Shown piece by piece: positions 1 to 11,500 of a stretch of 64,000 nucleotides of DNA. Both the position numbers and the translations under genes were made by a program. The notes below the pieces were generated by a model that saw nothing but the letters and a program-made list of their open reading frames with translations, was not told where the DNA came from and made no database searches. The stretch spans positions 930,001 to 994,000 of the forward strand of contig JACDTU010000001.1 of assembly GCA_022376465.1 (NCBI GenBank), written 5' to 3'. Positions within the stretch are counted from its first letter, which is position 1. Each line of letters starts with the position of its first letter. Source of the DNA: Cubamyces lactineus (lineage: Eukaryota > Basidiomycota > Agaricomycetes > Polyporales > Polyporaceae).

Positions 1-3000
1 GTGCCTTCCTCCTGAAGGATGAGAATGTGGACAGCGACATCATCACGGACATCAACTCGGTACACCCCGTTGGAGTGTTTGCGCAAATCACAAGCGTGTT
101 CACCGCCGCGAGCAACAAGGAGGATGAGAAGGAAGAAGGACTCACTGCAGTCCTTTACCCACACCGTCGTATCCGGATCACGGAGCTCGTGAAGGGCGGC
201 CAGGCTGCTAAGGTCGAAGCGGTTGAGAGCACACCGGCTGAGTCCCCAGTTCCGGAGTCCGAAGGCCAGCTCCCGACGCCTCCACCAGAGCGCGAAGGCC
301 CGCCTATGACCATGCAGACGTCGTTCCTCGAAAAGTACGCGGTATCAGTCGTTAACGTCGACAACCTCGCCACACAGCCGTATAACAAGGACGACCAGCA
401 CATTCGTGCCTTCATGTCGGAGATCGTGTCGGTATTCAAGGACATCGCGCAACTGAACCCGCTCTTCCGCGACCAGATCGCAAACTTCAGCATCAATCAG
501 GTCGCGTCGAACGTCTTTGACGAGCCTGACAAGCTTGCCGACTTCGCCGCCGCTGTATCTACTGGTGACCCCAACGAGCTGCAGGATGTCTTGGAGAGCC
601 TTATCGTCAAGGACCGACTTAGCAAGGCGCTCCTCGTCCTCAAGAAAGAGCTCATTAATGCCCAGCTACAGAGCAAGCTCGCGCGGGATGTGGACAGCAA
701 GATCGCTAAGCGTCAGCGCGAGTACTATCTCATGGAGCAGCTCAAGAACATCAAGAAGGAGCTCGGAATGGAGTCTGACGGCAAGGACAAGCTCATCGAG
801 AAGTTCAAGGAGCGCGCTGCTGCGTTGAAGATGCCCGAGGCTGTCCGAAAGGTGTTCGACGAGGAGTTGAACAAGCTTATGCACCTCGAGCCTGCTGCGT
901 CTGAGGCGAATGTCACGAGGAACTACTTGGAATGGCTCACTCAGGTATGTTCTCCCATGTCCCGCTATGCCGCAGACCACGAGCTCACACGACTATTCAG
1001 ATCCCTTGGGGCCGTCACTCCCCCGAGAACTACTCCATTTCTCACGCGCAGAAGGTGCTGGACGAAGATCACTACGGACTGAAAGATGTCAAGGATCGCA
1101 TACTTGAATTCCTCGCCGTCGGAAAGCTTCGCGGCACCGTCGAGGGCAAGATCATCTGTCTTGTTGGTCCGCCGGGCGTTGGCAAGACATCCATCGGCAA
1201 GTCGATCGCTCGCGCTCTAAACAGGCAGTTCTTCCGGTTCTCTGTTGGAGGCCTGACGGACGTCGCGGAGATTAAGGGTCATAGGCGTACATATGTCGGG
1301 TAAGTTCCGAACTCGGGCACAGCGAGACGCGGAGGGTATTGACATGTTATGCAGAGCTCTTCCTGGCAAGATCATCCAGGCGTTGAGGCGTGTTGGTACC
1401 GAAAACCCGTTGGTGCTTATCGACGAGGTTGACAAGATCGGCCGTGGCCATAATGGTGATCCCGCAAGTGCCTTGCTCGAGATGCTCGACCCCGAGCAGA
1501 ACACCGCGTTCCTAGACCATTAGTGAGTATCTATCTGCTCTAAGTTTAGAATCATCGAGCTGATTTTGGCATAGCATGGATGTCCCAGTCGACTTGTCGA
1601 GAGTGCTCTTCGTGTGCACAGGTATGCTGAAGTGTATTCGAGTAGTCTGCCCGTATTCACCACAAACTCATAGCTAACATGCTCGATACAATTCCGGCAC
1701 CATTATTGGACCGCATGGAGGTTCTGGAGGTCAGCGGCTACGTTTCGGAGGAGAAGGCCCAGATCGCCTCGAAGTATCTCGGCCCTCAGGCAAAGGAAGC
1801 CGCCGGTTTGAAGGAAGCTGATGTTCAGCTCGAGCCTTCGGCCATTGACATCCTCATCAAGTACTACTGCCGTGAGAGCGGTGTCCGTAACCTCAAGAAA
1901 CACATCGACAAGGTACGTCTCGGCCTTTGTGAGAGGGAGAATCTTATTGATCGTGCGTACAGATCTACCGGAAAGCCGCTCTCAAGATCGTCCAGGACCT
2001 TGGCGAGGAAGTCTTCCCCGAACCTGCTCCAGCCCCTGCTCCCGAGGCGACCGCCGCCGATACGAACAAGTCGGAGGAGGAAACTGTCAAGGCCGCTTCC
2101 ACCGTAGAGAAGCAAGACGCGCCCCCGGATACTCCTGACGCCCCAGAAACTACCACGCCGCACAAGTCTGCGGAGGAGAAGGACGACAAGGAACGTGTGG
2201 TGACTACGGTGGAGCGTAAGCCGATGAAGGTTCCCGACACAATTCACGTCCGCATTAGCCCCGAGAACTTGAAGGATTACGTCGGCCCTCGTGTCTACCA
2301 CAAGGATAGGTTGTATGTCCACCCTCCGCCTGCTGGTGTCAGCACTGGTCTGGGATACCTCGGTAACGGCTCGGGCGCTGTCATGCCTATCGAGGCTCTT
2401 GTGAGTACCCTGAGTTTCCCCCAGCTATGCAGTTCATATTCTGACACAGTCGATCGTAGTCCATGCCTGGCAAGGGCAACCTTCAGCTCACCGGCAAGCT
2501 TGGCGAGGTCATCCGGGAGAGTGCGCAGATTGCTCTGTCGTGGGTGAAGTGCCACGCCTACGAGCTTGGAATTACGAAGACTCCGGACGAGGTCTTCCTC
2601 ACGGACAGGGATATTCATGTGCACATGCCCGAGGGTAGCATTGGCAAGGAGGGTCCTAGCGCAGGCACCGCCTTGCTCTCTGCGTTCGTTTCGCTCTTTA
2701 CGAAGACCAAGATCAGTCCCGACATCGGTGAGTACTCCTACCAATGTCAACCCATGAGGAACATAGTACTAACTCCGTGGCAGCGATGACGGGCGAGATC
2801 TCGCTTGTAGGCATGGTGCTCCCCGTCGGTGGCCTGAAGGAGAAGATCCTTGCCGCACACCGGGCGGGCATCAAGACCATCATTGCGCCCGCGGACAACC
2901 GGCCTGACATCGAGGAGAACGTGCCCGAGAGCGTCAAGACCGGCATCCGCTTCGTCTACGTGGAGAACGTGCACGAGATTCTCCACGAGGTCTTCCGTGG

Positions 3001-3052
3001 CGAGCCCGTCGCGGAGCGCTGGAAGGATACCCTTCCCCTCGAGCAGTCATGA
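1..3052 (+). CDS. PIM1: Mitochondrial Lon protease (PIM1-type), 5' end cut off
   Basis: ATP-dependent serine protease of the mitochondrial matrix that degrades misfolded and oxidised proteins. The start lies outside the window; reading frame 3 is open from the edge. Exons: <1-944, 1001-1299, 1355-1522, 1575-1621, 1674-1912, 1963-2400, 2460-2727, 2784-3052, all GT-AG and in phase. Seen in order: Lon N-terminal domain, a coiled region ([20 protein letters not shown]), Walker A GPPGVGKT at about 1170, Walker [11 protein letters not shown] at about 1410, then an Ala/Pro/Glu-rich insert (about 2010-2215). The protease domain has the catalytic serine in [10 protein letters not shown] and the lysine in [14 protein letters not shown]. 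The acidic insert is typical of mitochondrial rather than peroxisomal Lon. No damage is seen. Confidence 0.96.
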
Positions 3053-3650
3053 GGTCCTACCTCTCGTGCCCGCTCACGCTGAAGGGGATTCTGGCGTGGC
3101 GCAGAGGCGTACACACCAACATTACCCTCGTTCTTGCGGAGTCCCCCGCACCTCTCATGGGTGGTAGATGGCACCGCCGTATCCCTCGTACGGCGGTTAG
3201 AAGGACGCTGCGTCAGTGTTGGCTCGAATTCGCTGCGCTGCGTCCTGCGCGTCGGTGTAGGATGCAAAGCAGGAGACTCTTTCTTTACGTACGTACTACT
3301 ACAGTCGTCACTACCGCTAATAGGCTGCGTCGCCTCGGATCGGCTTAGAGCAGGTTTAACTACTACCACTACCTACCTACACAAGCACCCGTCATCTGTA
3401 TATTATCACGCCCATACGTTTCCTCTGCACCCCAGCTCATACGCCTATTTTATGATCCGCAGTGCTCGAGATCACATCCCAGCAACGCAGAGATGCAGAA
3501 CCAAGGCAGCCCTCGTTAGATGGTAAAACGAAGCACCCTCGAGTACCATTGCACGGAAATGTGTAACCTTGCGCTCATTCTTGGCATCTATATACGAAAG
3601 CCATAAATGAATGTCAACGATGCCTCAGAACAGGAGAAAAAGTAACCAAC
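3053..3650. other. Lon 3' flank, no gene seen
   Basis: Presumed 3' UTR and spacer between the Lon stop and the tRNA. Short open frames here have no recognisable content. Confidence 0.5.
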
Positions 3651-3740
3651 TACCACCGACGGGGATCGAACCCGCAACCCCCACCTCGTGCCTTCCTGAG
3701 GAAGTAGGAAGGTGATGCGCTACCATTGCGCCACGATGGC
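3651..3740 (-). tRNA. tRNA-Arg(CCT) with an 18-nt intron
   Basis: Read on the minus strand, the 7-bp acceptor stem pairs 3740-3734 with 3658-3652, with discriminator A at 3651. The D-arm GCGC/GCGC is at 3731-3717. The anticodon stem TCACC/GGTGG (3715-3711 with 3685-3681) frames a loop with anticodon CCT at 3708-3706. An 18-nt intron (3704-3687) sits just 3' of position 37, the canonical nuclear tRNA intron site. The T-arm is GCGGG-TTCGATC-CCCGT (3675-3659). The mature length is 72 nt. It reads AGG codons. CCA is not encoded, as expected for a nuclear tRNA. Confidence 0.93.
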
Positions 3741-6272
3741 TTGGATGGAGTACGTAGTAAAGCGTCCTTGAGTGCGCCGATATAAGGTCATGACATACTG
3801 AATTCATGCCACCATCATAGCCCGGGTGTGTCGTCGGATGGTTCAACCAAGTGAACCAAACCCCTCAGACAGGTAAACTGTAAGGATACCTGTTGCTCAA
3901 CACGGTGCGAATCAGGGGTTAATGTCGATCACACACTCTGCCCGTAGCTCACAGTCGTTTCCAGCGGTATGTTCGGAATGCCAACCGTTCGCAAACCTTC
4001 CCAATGGTATAGCTCAGGCTGTAGGAACGGGACTCCGAAGAGATCTCAGGCTTCAGGCTTCAGGATACGCCGGTGTGTCTAATCTCGCCTGATACTTACC
4101 AACGCATGCAGAGCCTGGTTAATTTCGGGCTCGATGGCCGAGGACGCCGGGAGATGTCACTCGAAATATGCTTGGACAAAAGGCGACTAACTTGAACGTC
4201 CGTGCACTGCATCGAAACCACCCAGGTTGTTCCGGAGCTGATACTATCGTCTAGTCAGGAGATCTGACCTCAACATGCATCAGGCCACAGGCATTGAAGC
4301 AGCTCTGGCAAACATTGAATAGTATGGGCCTCAGCAGTCTTGATGGGGTAAGCATCATGTCCTTACCTCCCATCCTGGCGTCGAACCACCTCCGCAGATG
4401 ACGACGATGCATCGAATCCCCAGACACGCCGACCGGATGAGGCACCCATCGACGACGTCTGCACCACAGAAGGCCACACTGATCAGCGGGGTCCGGTACG
4501 ACGCTTGAAGATGCCTATTGGGGCTGCTGGACGTATACTTACCTGAGAACTACCGATCGTGAGCACTTCAGGCACGCTCGCAGGATACGGCGTGATCCTT
4601 GCGGACAGTGTTCCTGAGGGTGCCTCGCATAATCACACGGAACCTGGACACCCGGGCGCTGCTGAGCAGTGGCATGTGCACGACGGCCATGACGATGATT
4701 TGCATGCTTGACCCTGAGGGAAGTTCGCCTTCGGAATCCACGTCGGCCCTGAGGTCTGTAGAGCTACATCTGCCTGACGGCTGAAGCTTGGCTGACACGA
4801 GCGACAATCAGGCATGCATCACGACGCACCACATGGGTGCGCGCGCGCAGAACGGGATGGACGCCGGACGGACGCCAGGAGAAAGAGAACCCCGGCGAGA
4901 GCTTCGTGGCGTCGTCGTTCCTGGCGCATTCTCCGGCGGGCTTCGCCATTATTTGAGCCCAGGATGGCACCTCGCACGTCAGCAGGTCGGCGAGCGGGAG
5001 ATGCGTTTGATGCGACATGGTGAGCAGCGGGAGGCATCAGCACCATCTGTCTAGTTGAGAGAGCTAAGCAGGTGGGCGGAACCGCGCTGCAGCAGTTGCG
5101 ATCTGCCATGCACATCGAACAAGTCTTGTCAGCCAAGCCTTCACTGACGTACAAGGTCAGCGCATGCCGACGAAGCGGGTGTGAAGAGCGCGGACATCCG
5201 TGAGTGCAGCGCGCGTCAAAACAATTCTAGGGAATTTGTAGATGACCCGTGTGCTGCAGGCTCTTCTCCGAGTCCTACACGGAAACAGTGCCTGCACAAT
5301 CAACCAATACTCGGGCGGCGGCCAACCCTGCGTGCGAGCAGCATTGTGTTTTGATTGAGGGAGCTGCGGGCACAACCACCTCTCTGTAAAAGATGGCATC
5401 CGGATGTGATTGCACTCACCTCTTCACACCTGCTCTTTGGTCGAGTCCCACCGTTCTGCGCCGGTGCCAGCGCTGTGATGATGTGCGGTTCGCGCAGACG
5501 GCACTGCGGTCACCGTTTGCTCGTCTGCCGAAACACGGCGGGGATCCGTGCGCCGTGGCGGACGCCAATTCCTAAATTGGTGCATGGACCCTGAGGCGGG
5601 AACACATCGGACCACACGCTACGTCGCACGGGCGTCATCTGCGGAGGCGCAGAAACGGATGGTTAGCAAGATATTGATGAGCCGCCAGCTTGAGCCCCCG
5701 GCGGATCACGCAGAGACCTTCGAACGCTACGCAGGCCAAGGCATAGGTCGACATCCCGGCGGACGCGCACTGCGGCGCCCCCATTCTCCATGGTGTTGAC
5801 ATCGAGAGCGCAGCACTGCGCGCTACGGCCCCGGCATGCGCGTCGGGCTTCCACAGGCACTGGTAGCGACGATGCATGTGCCGCCGCGCTGCGCGCCAAC
5901 ATTGTTCAGCAAGCCCGAGGTTCCTTCTCCCGCGGCCTGAACGCGCTCAGCACCTGAGCCGAGGCGCCGAATCTCGTGGAGTTGGGCCAGATCGACGCCA
6001 CCGACGCGTCGCGCCCGGAGTCGCGTCGAGTAGGCCTGGTTACTGGGCGCCGAGGTGAAGCACGAAAGAACACGCATCGAGCGACCGAGCGATCTAGCGC
6101 AGAACGTGTTGATACCCCGCGCAGTGGACTGTTCCCCGCGCGCGCACCACCTGCCACCTGGACGTGCGCTAGCAAAGATGCAGTCGGAGATAGCGGGGGC
6201 GCGTCGCGCGCGGAGGGAGAGCCTGGTCCCCGAGCCTCGTGTTTCAGAGCCAGCGAGCTGTCCGAGGGAGAT
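3741..6272. other. Gene-poor spacer left of the transposon nest
   Basis: About 2.5 kb with many short overlapping open frames on both strands, none longer than about 165 codons. None shows domain-like sequence or a believable exon chain. It may be old transposon or pseudogene debris, but I could not identify any. Confidence 0.45.
6267..6272 (+). repeat. Left target-site duplication of the MITE-like element
   Basis: GGAGAT directly precedes the left terminal inverted repeat and is repeated exactly at 14708-14713 beyond the right one. Confidence 0.7.
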
Positions 6273-6622
6273 CAGGACCCATGACAATAGGTGGGGAAGC
6301 CTCATCATAAATCCGGACAAATGTAACCCTCCGGACCCCCCCTACGCCTCTGCCAATCCGGACAAAACCCTCCAAAATCGCCCTCAACCCTGTGAAAAAA
6401 TCACGGACAAAGCCTGGCGTGCGCAATATGCCTCTGACATGTCCGGACAGCCTTGATAAGTGGTTGAACTTGGGTATACTTATAGGCTATCGTCCTGGGT
6501 AAGCCGGACGGCTTCCGTCAGTCTACGTTGGGCTTTTGGACAGCTTAGTACTATTTGAACTCAGCAGTAAATAGCTCCTCTGATTAGAGCTAAGCAGTCA
6601 TTGGCCTACTCAAAGTTATCCC

Positions 6623-6627
6623 TTACA
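6623..6627 (+). repeat. Left target-site duplication of the LTR element
   Basis: TTACA directly left of the LTR, matched by TTACA at 14320-14324 directly right of the other LTR. Confidence 0.9.
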
Positions 6628-7062
6628 TGTTACGACGAGCCTAGATCGGTCACAGCAAGCGACGTCCTAGGGATCGGACCAGAGGTCTCCAGTAGTTCGA
6701 GTCGAGTAGAGGTTCAGAGGAATAGGCAATGGATAACCAGGTCGAGCTGAGGATCCCGAGTGGATCCTCCGGTCTTAAATACAGGAAAGGAGGCATAGAC
6801 ACGTCAGCGCCACGTAGGCGCCACGTACCGTGAGAGTCCAGTATAATTACGTAGAGTCAGGGCTGGGAATACAGGTGATGTGGCGATGACGTGGCAAAAC
6901 AGGATAGGCTAGGAATACAACAACCGTGGAATCGGTGGGAACGAGGATGACGTGGAACGGGAAAGGATGACGTGGTATGGGAAAAGATGGTGTGGCATAG
7001 TGGGAGCGCAAGGAGGAAGGAAAAGGAAACTTCGTGACCGTGACACAGTGAGCGTCGTAACA
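6628..7062 (-). repeat. 3' LTR of the chromovirus
   Basis: 435 bp with 10-bp terminal inverted ends TGTTACGACG/CGTCGTAACA. It differs from the other LTR at three G/A positions. It contains several GATGACGTGG repeats (around 6946 and 6967) that could act in the U3 promoter. Confidence 0.95.
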
Positions 7063-7073
7063 TTACCCCCTTC
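7063..7073 (-). promoter_or_regulatory. Polypurine tract
   Basis: On the element's coding strand GAAGGGGGTAA abuts the 3' LTR, the expected place and composition for the plus-strand primer of reverse transcription. Confidence 0.7.
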
Positions 7074-7111
7074 GTATGCTTCTACGCTGTTCCATCAGCG
7101 GAATATCCAGC

Positions 7112-8146
7112 TCAACTCGTGAACCGCTCGTCCATGTCTTCTGGGCGCAGAGGGCACTCCCACGGGTGATGGCCAGGGGCGGTGGCGCGACACCAGACAC
7201 ATCGCCAGTCTCGGCACCACAGGTACTCGTGATCGGGCGACCCACAGACTAGGCAGCTGCGGCCAATAGGGTGGAGGGACGGCGGGGACTCAGGTCGGGC
7301 CGGCGAAGCGTCCATTGGGGCGGGCGAGGTGTCTCTTCGAGGTCTTACGTTACGCTCGTCGGGGGATGGATCCCGGGGCCGACGGCTTCCCGCAGAGACT
7401 CTGGTGTGGAACAAGGGCAGATAGGTCCCTTGGCGTCGGGCTTCGCCGGGCACTCTTCTTGCCGCAGCTGGGAGTTCTCCTGGAGGCGGGGCCGCGTCGT
7501 TGATGACCGAGGCCAGTGGCGCCATCCTTGCACGGAATGCCGGGAGTTCGAACGTTTGTATGAGGAAGTTCCTCCACGTGCGCGTGGTCCGGGCGAGCCG
7601 TCGAGTGGTGTTCAAAGAGTGTTTTGCCAACCTCCGTAACTCGTGGGCATGGTGCCCGACGTTTTCGAGGGCGCGCGCCTGCCGTTCTGCGATGTCGTAG
7701 TCCGAGACTTGCCGTTGCTCCTCTTCTTCACCAAACGCCTCATGAAGAGCGTCTAGAGCGTCCTCTGCGATGTCAGCTGCGTCAACAAGGTTCCCTTCCA
7801 GTGCGTCCAGTTCCCGTTGCTCGTTGTAGAGGCATCGATACTCTCTAAGGAAGTACTGCAAGCCTCGCTCGGTGGCATTGACGACTGGGATAGGGTTGGT
7901 GAGGAGCGCACGGAGCAACTGATTGACGTCGGGGTGCCGGGAGTGGTCTACCAGATGAGAGTCTTCGACACCAACCGTGCTGAGGTCCGACGTCGAGGAG
8001 GCGGGTGATGGTGACCTAGAGGTGTATTCCGGTGGGGGCGACGAGAGGCGTCTGGCGAGTGGGGGAGGAATGGGTAGCGGCTGTTGGTTTTCCTGGTCGC
8101 TTGCATTGTCGTCAGCGACTTGGGTGCTATAGAGGGGGCGGCCCAT
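7112..8146 (-). CDS. Extra ORF3 of the chromovirus: 344-aa protein with a Cys/His-rich C-terminus
   Basis: The start is the ATG at 8146, one base after the stop of the preceding short ORF (TAG-A-ATG); the stop lies about 50 bp from the 3' LTR. The N-terminal third is Pro/Ser-rich and probably disordered. The middle (about residues 90-215) is charged, heptad-like and probably helical (for example EDALDALHEAFGEEEE). The C-terminus has a compact Cys/His array beginning CLVCGSPDH and ending GHHPWEC, resembling paired CCHC-type zinc knuckles. It is intact although pol is broken. I do not recognise the family. Its position after integrase is where some Ty3 elements carry env-like or accessory genes, but there is no signal peptide or fusion-protein feature. 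A nucleic-acid-binding role is an inference from the Cys/His array. Confidence 0.75.
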   Translation of the reverse strand: MGRPLYSTQVADDNASDQENQQPLPIPPPLARRLSSPPPEYTSRSPSPASSTSDLSTVGVEDSHLVDHSRHPDVNQLLRALLTNPIPVVNATERGLQYFLREYRCLYNEQRELDALEGNLVDAADIAEDALDALHEAFGEEEEQRQVSDYDIAERQARALENVGHHAHELRRLAKHSLNTTRRLARTTRTWRNFLIQTFELPAFRARMAPLASVINDAAPPPGELPAAARRVPGEARRQGTYLPLFHTRVSAGSRRPRDPSPDERNVRPRRDTSPAPMDASPARPESPPSLHPIGRSCLVCGSPDHEYLWCRDWRCVWCRATAPGHHPWECPLRPEDMDERFTS

Positions 8147-8147
8147 T

Positions 8148-8336
8148 CTACTCGTCCCAGCTGGAGTTGTTGAGGGTGCGGTCGGCCTGGTCAAGCTTGT
8201 CGTTTACGGGGTCGAGAGGGTCACGGTGTTCGAGAGCAACTTCGAGGATGTTGGTGGCGAGGCGCAGGTGAGTGGCGATGAAGGCAAGGGCAAGGAGGTA
8301 GCCGAGGGTCATGCAGGTGAAGAGCGCGATGATCAT
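8148..8336 (-). CDS. Extra ORF2 of the chromovirus: 62-aa predicted membrane protein
   Basis: ATG at 8336, five bases after the stop of the previous short ORF; its TAG is one base before the ATG of ORF3. Residues 1-24 are strongly hydrophobic and long enough to span a membrane once (MIIALFTCMTLGYLLALAF...). A hydrophilic, Asp/Asn-rich tail follows. Family unknown. Caution: this stretch of the element is pyrimidine-rich on the coding strand, which by itself favours hydrophobic codons, so the ORF could be fortuitous. The tight stop/start spacing argues for translation. Confidence 0.5.
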   Translation of the reverse strand: MIIALFTCMTLGYLLALAFIATHLRLATNILEVALEHRDPLDPVNDKLDQADRTLNNSSWDE

Positions 8337-8341
8337 AGGCT

Positions 8342-8500
8342 TCACGATCCCCACGCTGATCGAGATGGGTAGTCACGGCTGTGGAGAGTGTGCTCGATGA
8401 TGCGGTTGAAGAGGTCGCGGAGGATATACCAGAGAAAGAGGAGGGTGATAGCGAGGAGGGTGAGGCAGTAGATGGCGAAGAGGATGGCGAGAGAGAGCAT
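8342..8500 (-). CDS. Extra ORF1 of the chromovirus: 52-aa predicted membrane protein
   Basis: ATG at 8500, six bases after the integrase TAA; TGA at 8344-8342. Residues 1-27 form one long hydrophobic segment (MLSLAILFAIYCLTLLAITL...). A short basic and polar tail follows. Family unknown. It is followed five bases later by ORF2. The pyrimidine-rich caveat given for ORF2 applies here too. Confidence 0.5.
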   Translation of the reverse strand: MLSLAILFAIYCLTLLAITLLFLWYILRDLFNRIIEHTLHSRDYPSRSAWGS

Positions 8501-8506
8501 TGCAGA

Positions 8507-11500
8507 TTACAGCAGCTTCTTCGCCCTTTTATACCGTTGGAGGATTTCTTTGGTGTTCGGAATTAGAGCGGACTCGGGTTCCCATGTGTTCTTGGCGCTG
8601 GAGTAGCCTTTCCACTTGATTTGGTAGCGGATTCCGCCTCGTGTGGTCTTGTGTCCGACGATCGCTTCGACCTCATATTCTTCTTCTCCGTCGATAAGGT
8701 CAGGTGGTGGCCTCGTGTAGTTCGGTCCGTGGGTGTCGTTTTCCTTGTATGGGGTGAGGAAGCACGCGTGGAACACGGGGTGTACCTTCCAGTGTTTCGG
8801 CAGCTCCAGCCGATAGGTCACGGGTCTGAGGACCTCGGTGATGACAAAGGGCCCTTCCCGTTTTGGTGCAAGTTTCCGGGATGCGTAGGCGAGGTTGAGG
8901 TTCTTCCCTTCGAGCCAGACCTTCTGTCCCTTCTTGAACTGGACGAACTTTCCCTTGAATCTGTCACTCATGACGTGTCGGGCTAGTTCGTGAGCTGCTA
9001 GGGCTTCGTCCCTGGCCTTCTGGAGGTTTGCCAGCCGTTCTTGTACTGTCGGGGCGTTGGTCTTGGGGTATGCGATGGGAATCAGCGTCGGTTCATACCC
9101 CATCATGAGGTAGAAGGGTGATGCATTTCGTGCCGAATGGATCCGTTGGTTGTGTGCAACTTCGGCATCAATGAGGTGTTCTGCCCATTCGTCCGGTCGA
9201 CCTTCGCAGAATATTCTGAGGTAGACTTCCAGTTCTTGATTCACGCGTTCGGTTTGTCCGTCGGTTTGCGGGTGGTAGGCGGTGGATGGGGAGAGTGTGA
9301 TGCCCAGGAGTTTCCCTAGTTCGCGGGTGACGTTGGACACAAACTGTGGTCCTCTGTCGGATATGACCTTGCTGGGTAGTCCGAAGCGTCGATAGACGTG
9401 CCGGTGGTAGAGCGCCGCTGTGCTGATTGCATCAATCGTCTTCTTGCATGGTGCGAAGATCACCCCCTTCGTAAGGCCATGGTCGACCACGACCAGAATA
9501 CTATCGTAGCCGTGGGATTCAGGGAGATCGGTGATGAGATCCATCGTGACATTCTGGAATGGCCGAGTAACATCGTCAGCGGGGATTGGTTGTGGGGGCG
9601 GGGTGGTCGGGTGTGTGTTTGGCTTGTTCTGCTGGCATGTGGCACAGCCTTCGATGTATCGGGATACCATGGCATACATGCCGGGCCACCAGTATGACCG
9701 TCGTATCAGTTCTAGAGTCTTGAACTTCCCAGGGTGTCCGGCTGCCGGGGGGTCGTGGTGTTGACTGATCAGGTCTCGCCGCAGAGCTTCGTCGGCCGGT
9801 ACGTAGCATCGGTTCTTGTAGAAGATTAAGCCATCTCGTTCTTGCCAATCGGTGAGTGCACTTCTGATTGGGGGTGGTCCGTCGTGTCGGATGGCGGCAA
9901 GTGCGTCGCAAAAGAGTCTGTCTTGCGTGGCCAAGTGTCGGAATCTCGGTGCCAGTCGGGTGTCCACTAGTCGTACGAAGAGGTTGTCAGGTAGCATGGT
10001 TCGTTCAGTACTGTCGTCTTCTGATCCTTGTCAGTGATCGGGTCTTCGGGATAGCGCATCCGATTGTACCATTGCCGTGCCGGGGGTGTGTACGAGTTGG
10101 ATGTCGAACTGGGAGAGAAAGAGGGCCCATCGTGCTTGCCGTCTGTTCAGTTGTTGCGGGTTGCGCCAGTAGGTGAGGTTCTTGTGGTTGGATAGGATCG
10201 TAACCGGGTGCCCTGATCCTTCGAGGTAGTGTCGCCAGGCCTTCAGGGCTCGAATGATGCCAAGTAGTTCTCGGTCATAGATTTCGTAGTTCCGTTCCGC
10301 TTCGGTGAATCCTTCGGATAGATATGCGCACGGGTGCAGGTCGCCGTTGGCGTCCCGTTGCCGGAGTACTGCCCCTGTGGCCCATTGCGAGGCGTCGGAT
10401 TCGACGACAAAGGGTTTGCTAACGTCGGGCATTTGCAGCACGGGGGCCGTCGCGAATCGTTGCTTCAGCATGTCGAAGGCCTTCTGGCATTCCGTTGTCC
10501 ATTCCCATTTGGCGTCTTTCTTGGTGAGCGCGTTGAGCGGTCGCGCGATCTCCGAGAAGTGGTCGATGAATCGTCGGTAAAAGTTGCCGAATCCAAGGAA
10601 TGATCGAACATCCTTGACGGTCGTCGGTTCTGGCCAGTCGAGTATTCCCTTTATCTTGATAGGGTCCATGGAGATCCGGTTCTCGCTGATGATCATTCCA
10701 AGATACTCCACTTCTGGTGCGTCGAATATGCACTTCTCTAGTTTGAGGTAGAGGTCGTGTTCTTTGAGTCGTTCCAGGACACGTAAGGTCCTTCTTCGGT
10801 GTTCGTCCAGGTCTGCCGAAAAGATCAGTATGTCGTCCATGTAAATCACTACCCATCCTTCGTCGATCATGTCTGCGAAGATCGCGTTCATCATAGCTTG
10901 GAAAGCCAAGGGGGAGTTCCGCAGTCCAAAGAACATGACCATTGGTTCGTATAGCCCTTTGCTGGTTCTGAAGGCGGCCTTCCATTGATCACCGTCCTTG
11001 ATACGGACGTTGTTGTATCCCGATCGGAGGTCCAGTTTGGAGAAAACCTTCGCTCCGCGCAGCTTGTCGACCAATTCCGATATGAGCGGTAGTGGGTACT
11101 TGTTGGGGACGGTTCCTTCGTTGAGGTATCAATAATCTTGGCAGGGTCGTAGTGTTCCGTCCTTCTTGCCGACAAAGAAGAATGGGGATGCCATCGGCGA
11201 GTTCGAGGGTCGGATATAGCCTTTTCGTAGGTTCTCCCGGATGAATTCTTCCTCGGCTTCGAGTTCCTTGGGCGTGAGTTGATATCGCTTGAAGTCCTTC
11301 GGGGTAAAGCCTTCCTTGAGTTCAATGGCCAGGTCCCAGGGTCATGATGGTGGGAATCGTTCGGATGCCTTCTTTTCAAAGATGGCGGCATATCCTTGGT
11401 ACGGTTCGGGGAGCATCTCTTCGAAAGTCTTCTTCTCTTCCTGTGCTTGGTGCTGTTGTGCAAGTGCCATTGCGGGGTTGACCTTTGCCCGGATCCAGAC

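Noticed and set aside
4384..4394. B-box-like GGCGTCGAACC, possible second tRNA on the minus strand
   Set aside because: The T-stem does not pair and no acceptor or D-arm is found.
5823..6320. 165-codon minus-strand ORF crossing the left end of the MITE
   Set aside because: It spans the element boundary, so it cannot be a conserved gene.
8381..8566. Acidic ORF on the + strand across the retrotransposon tail
   Set aside because: It is the antisense shadow of the membrane-segment ORF and the integrase end, produced by strand composition.
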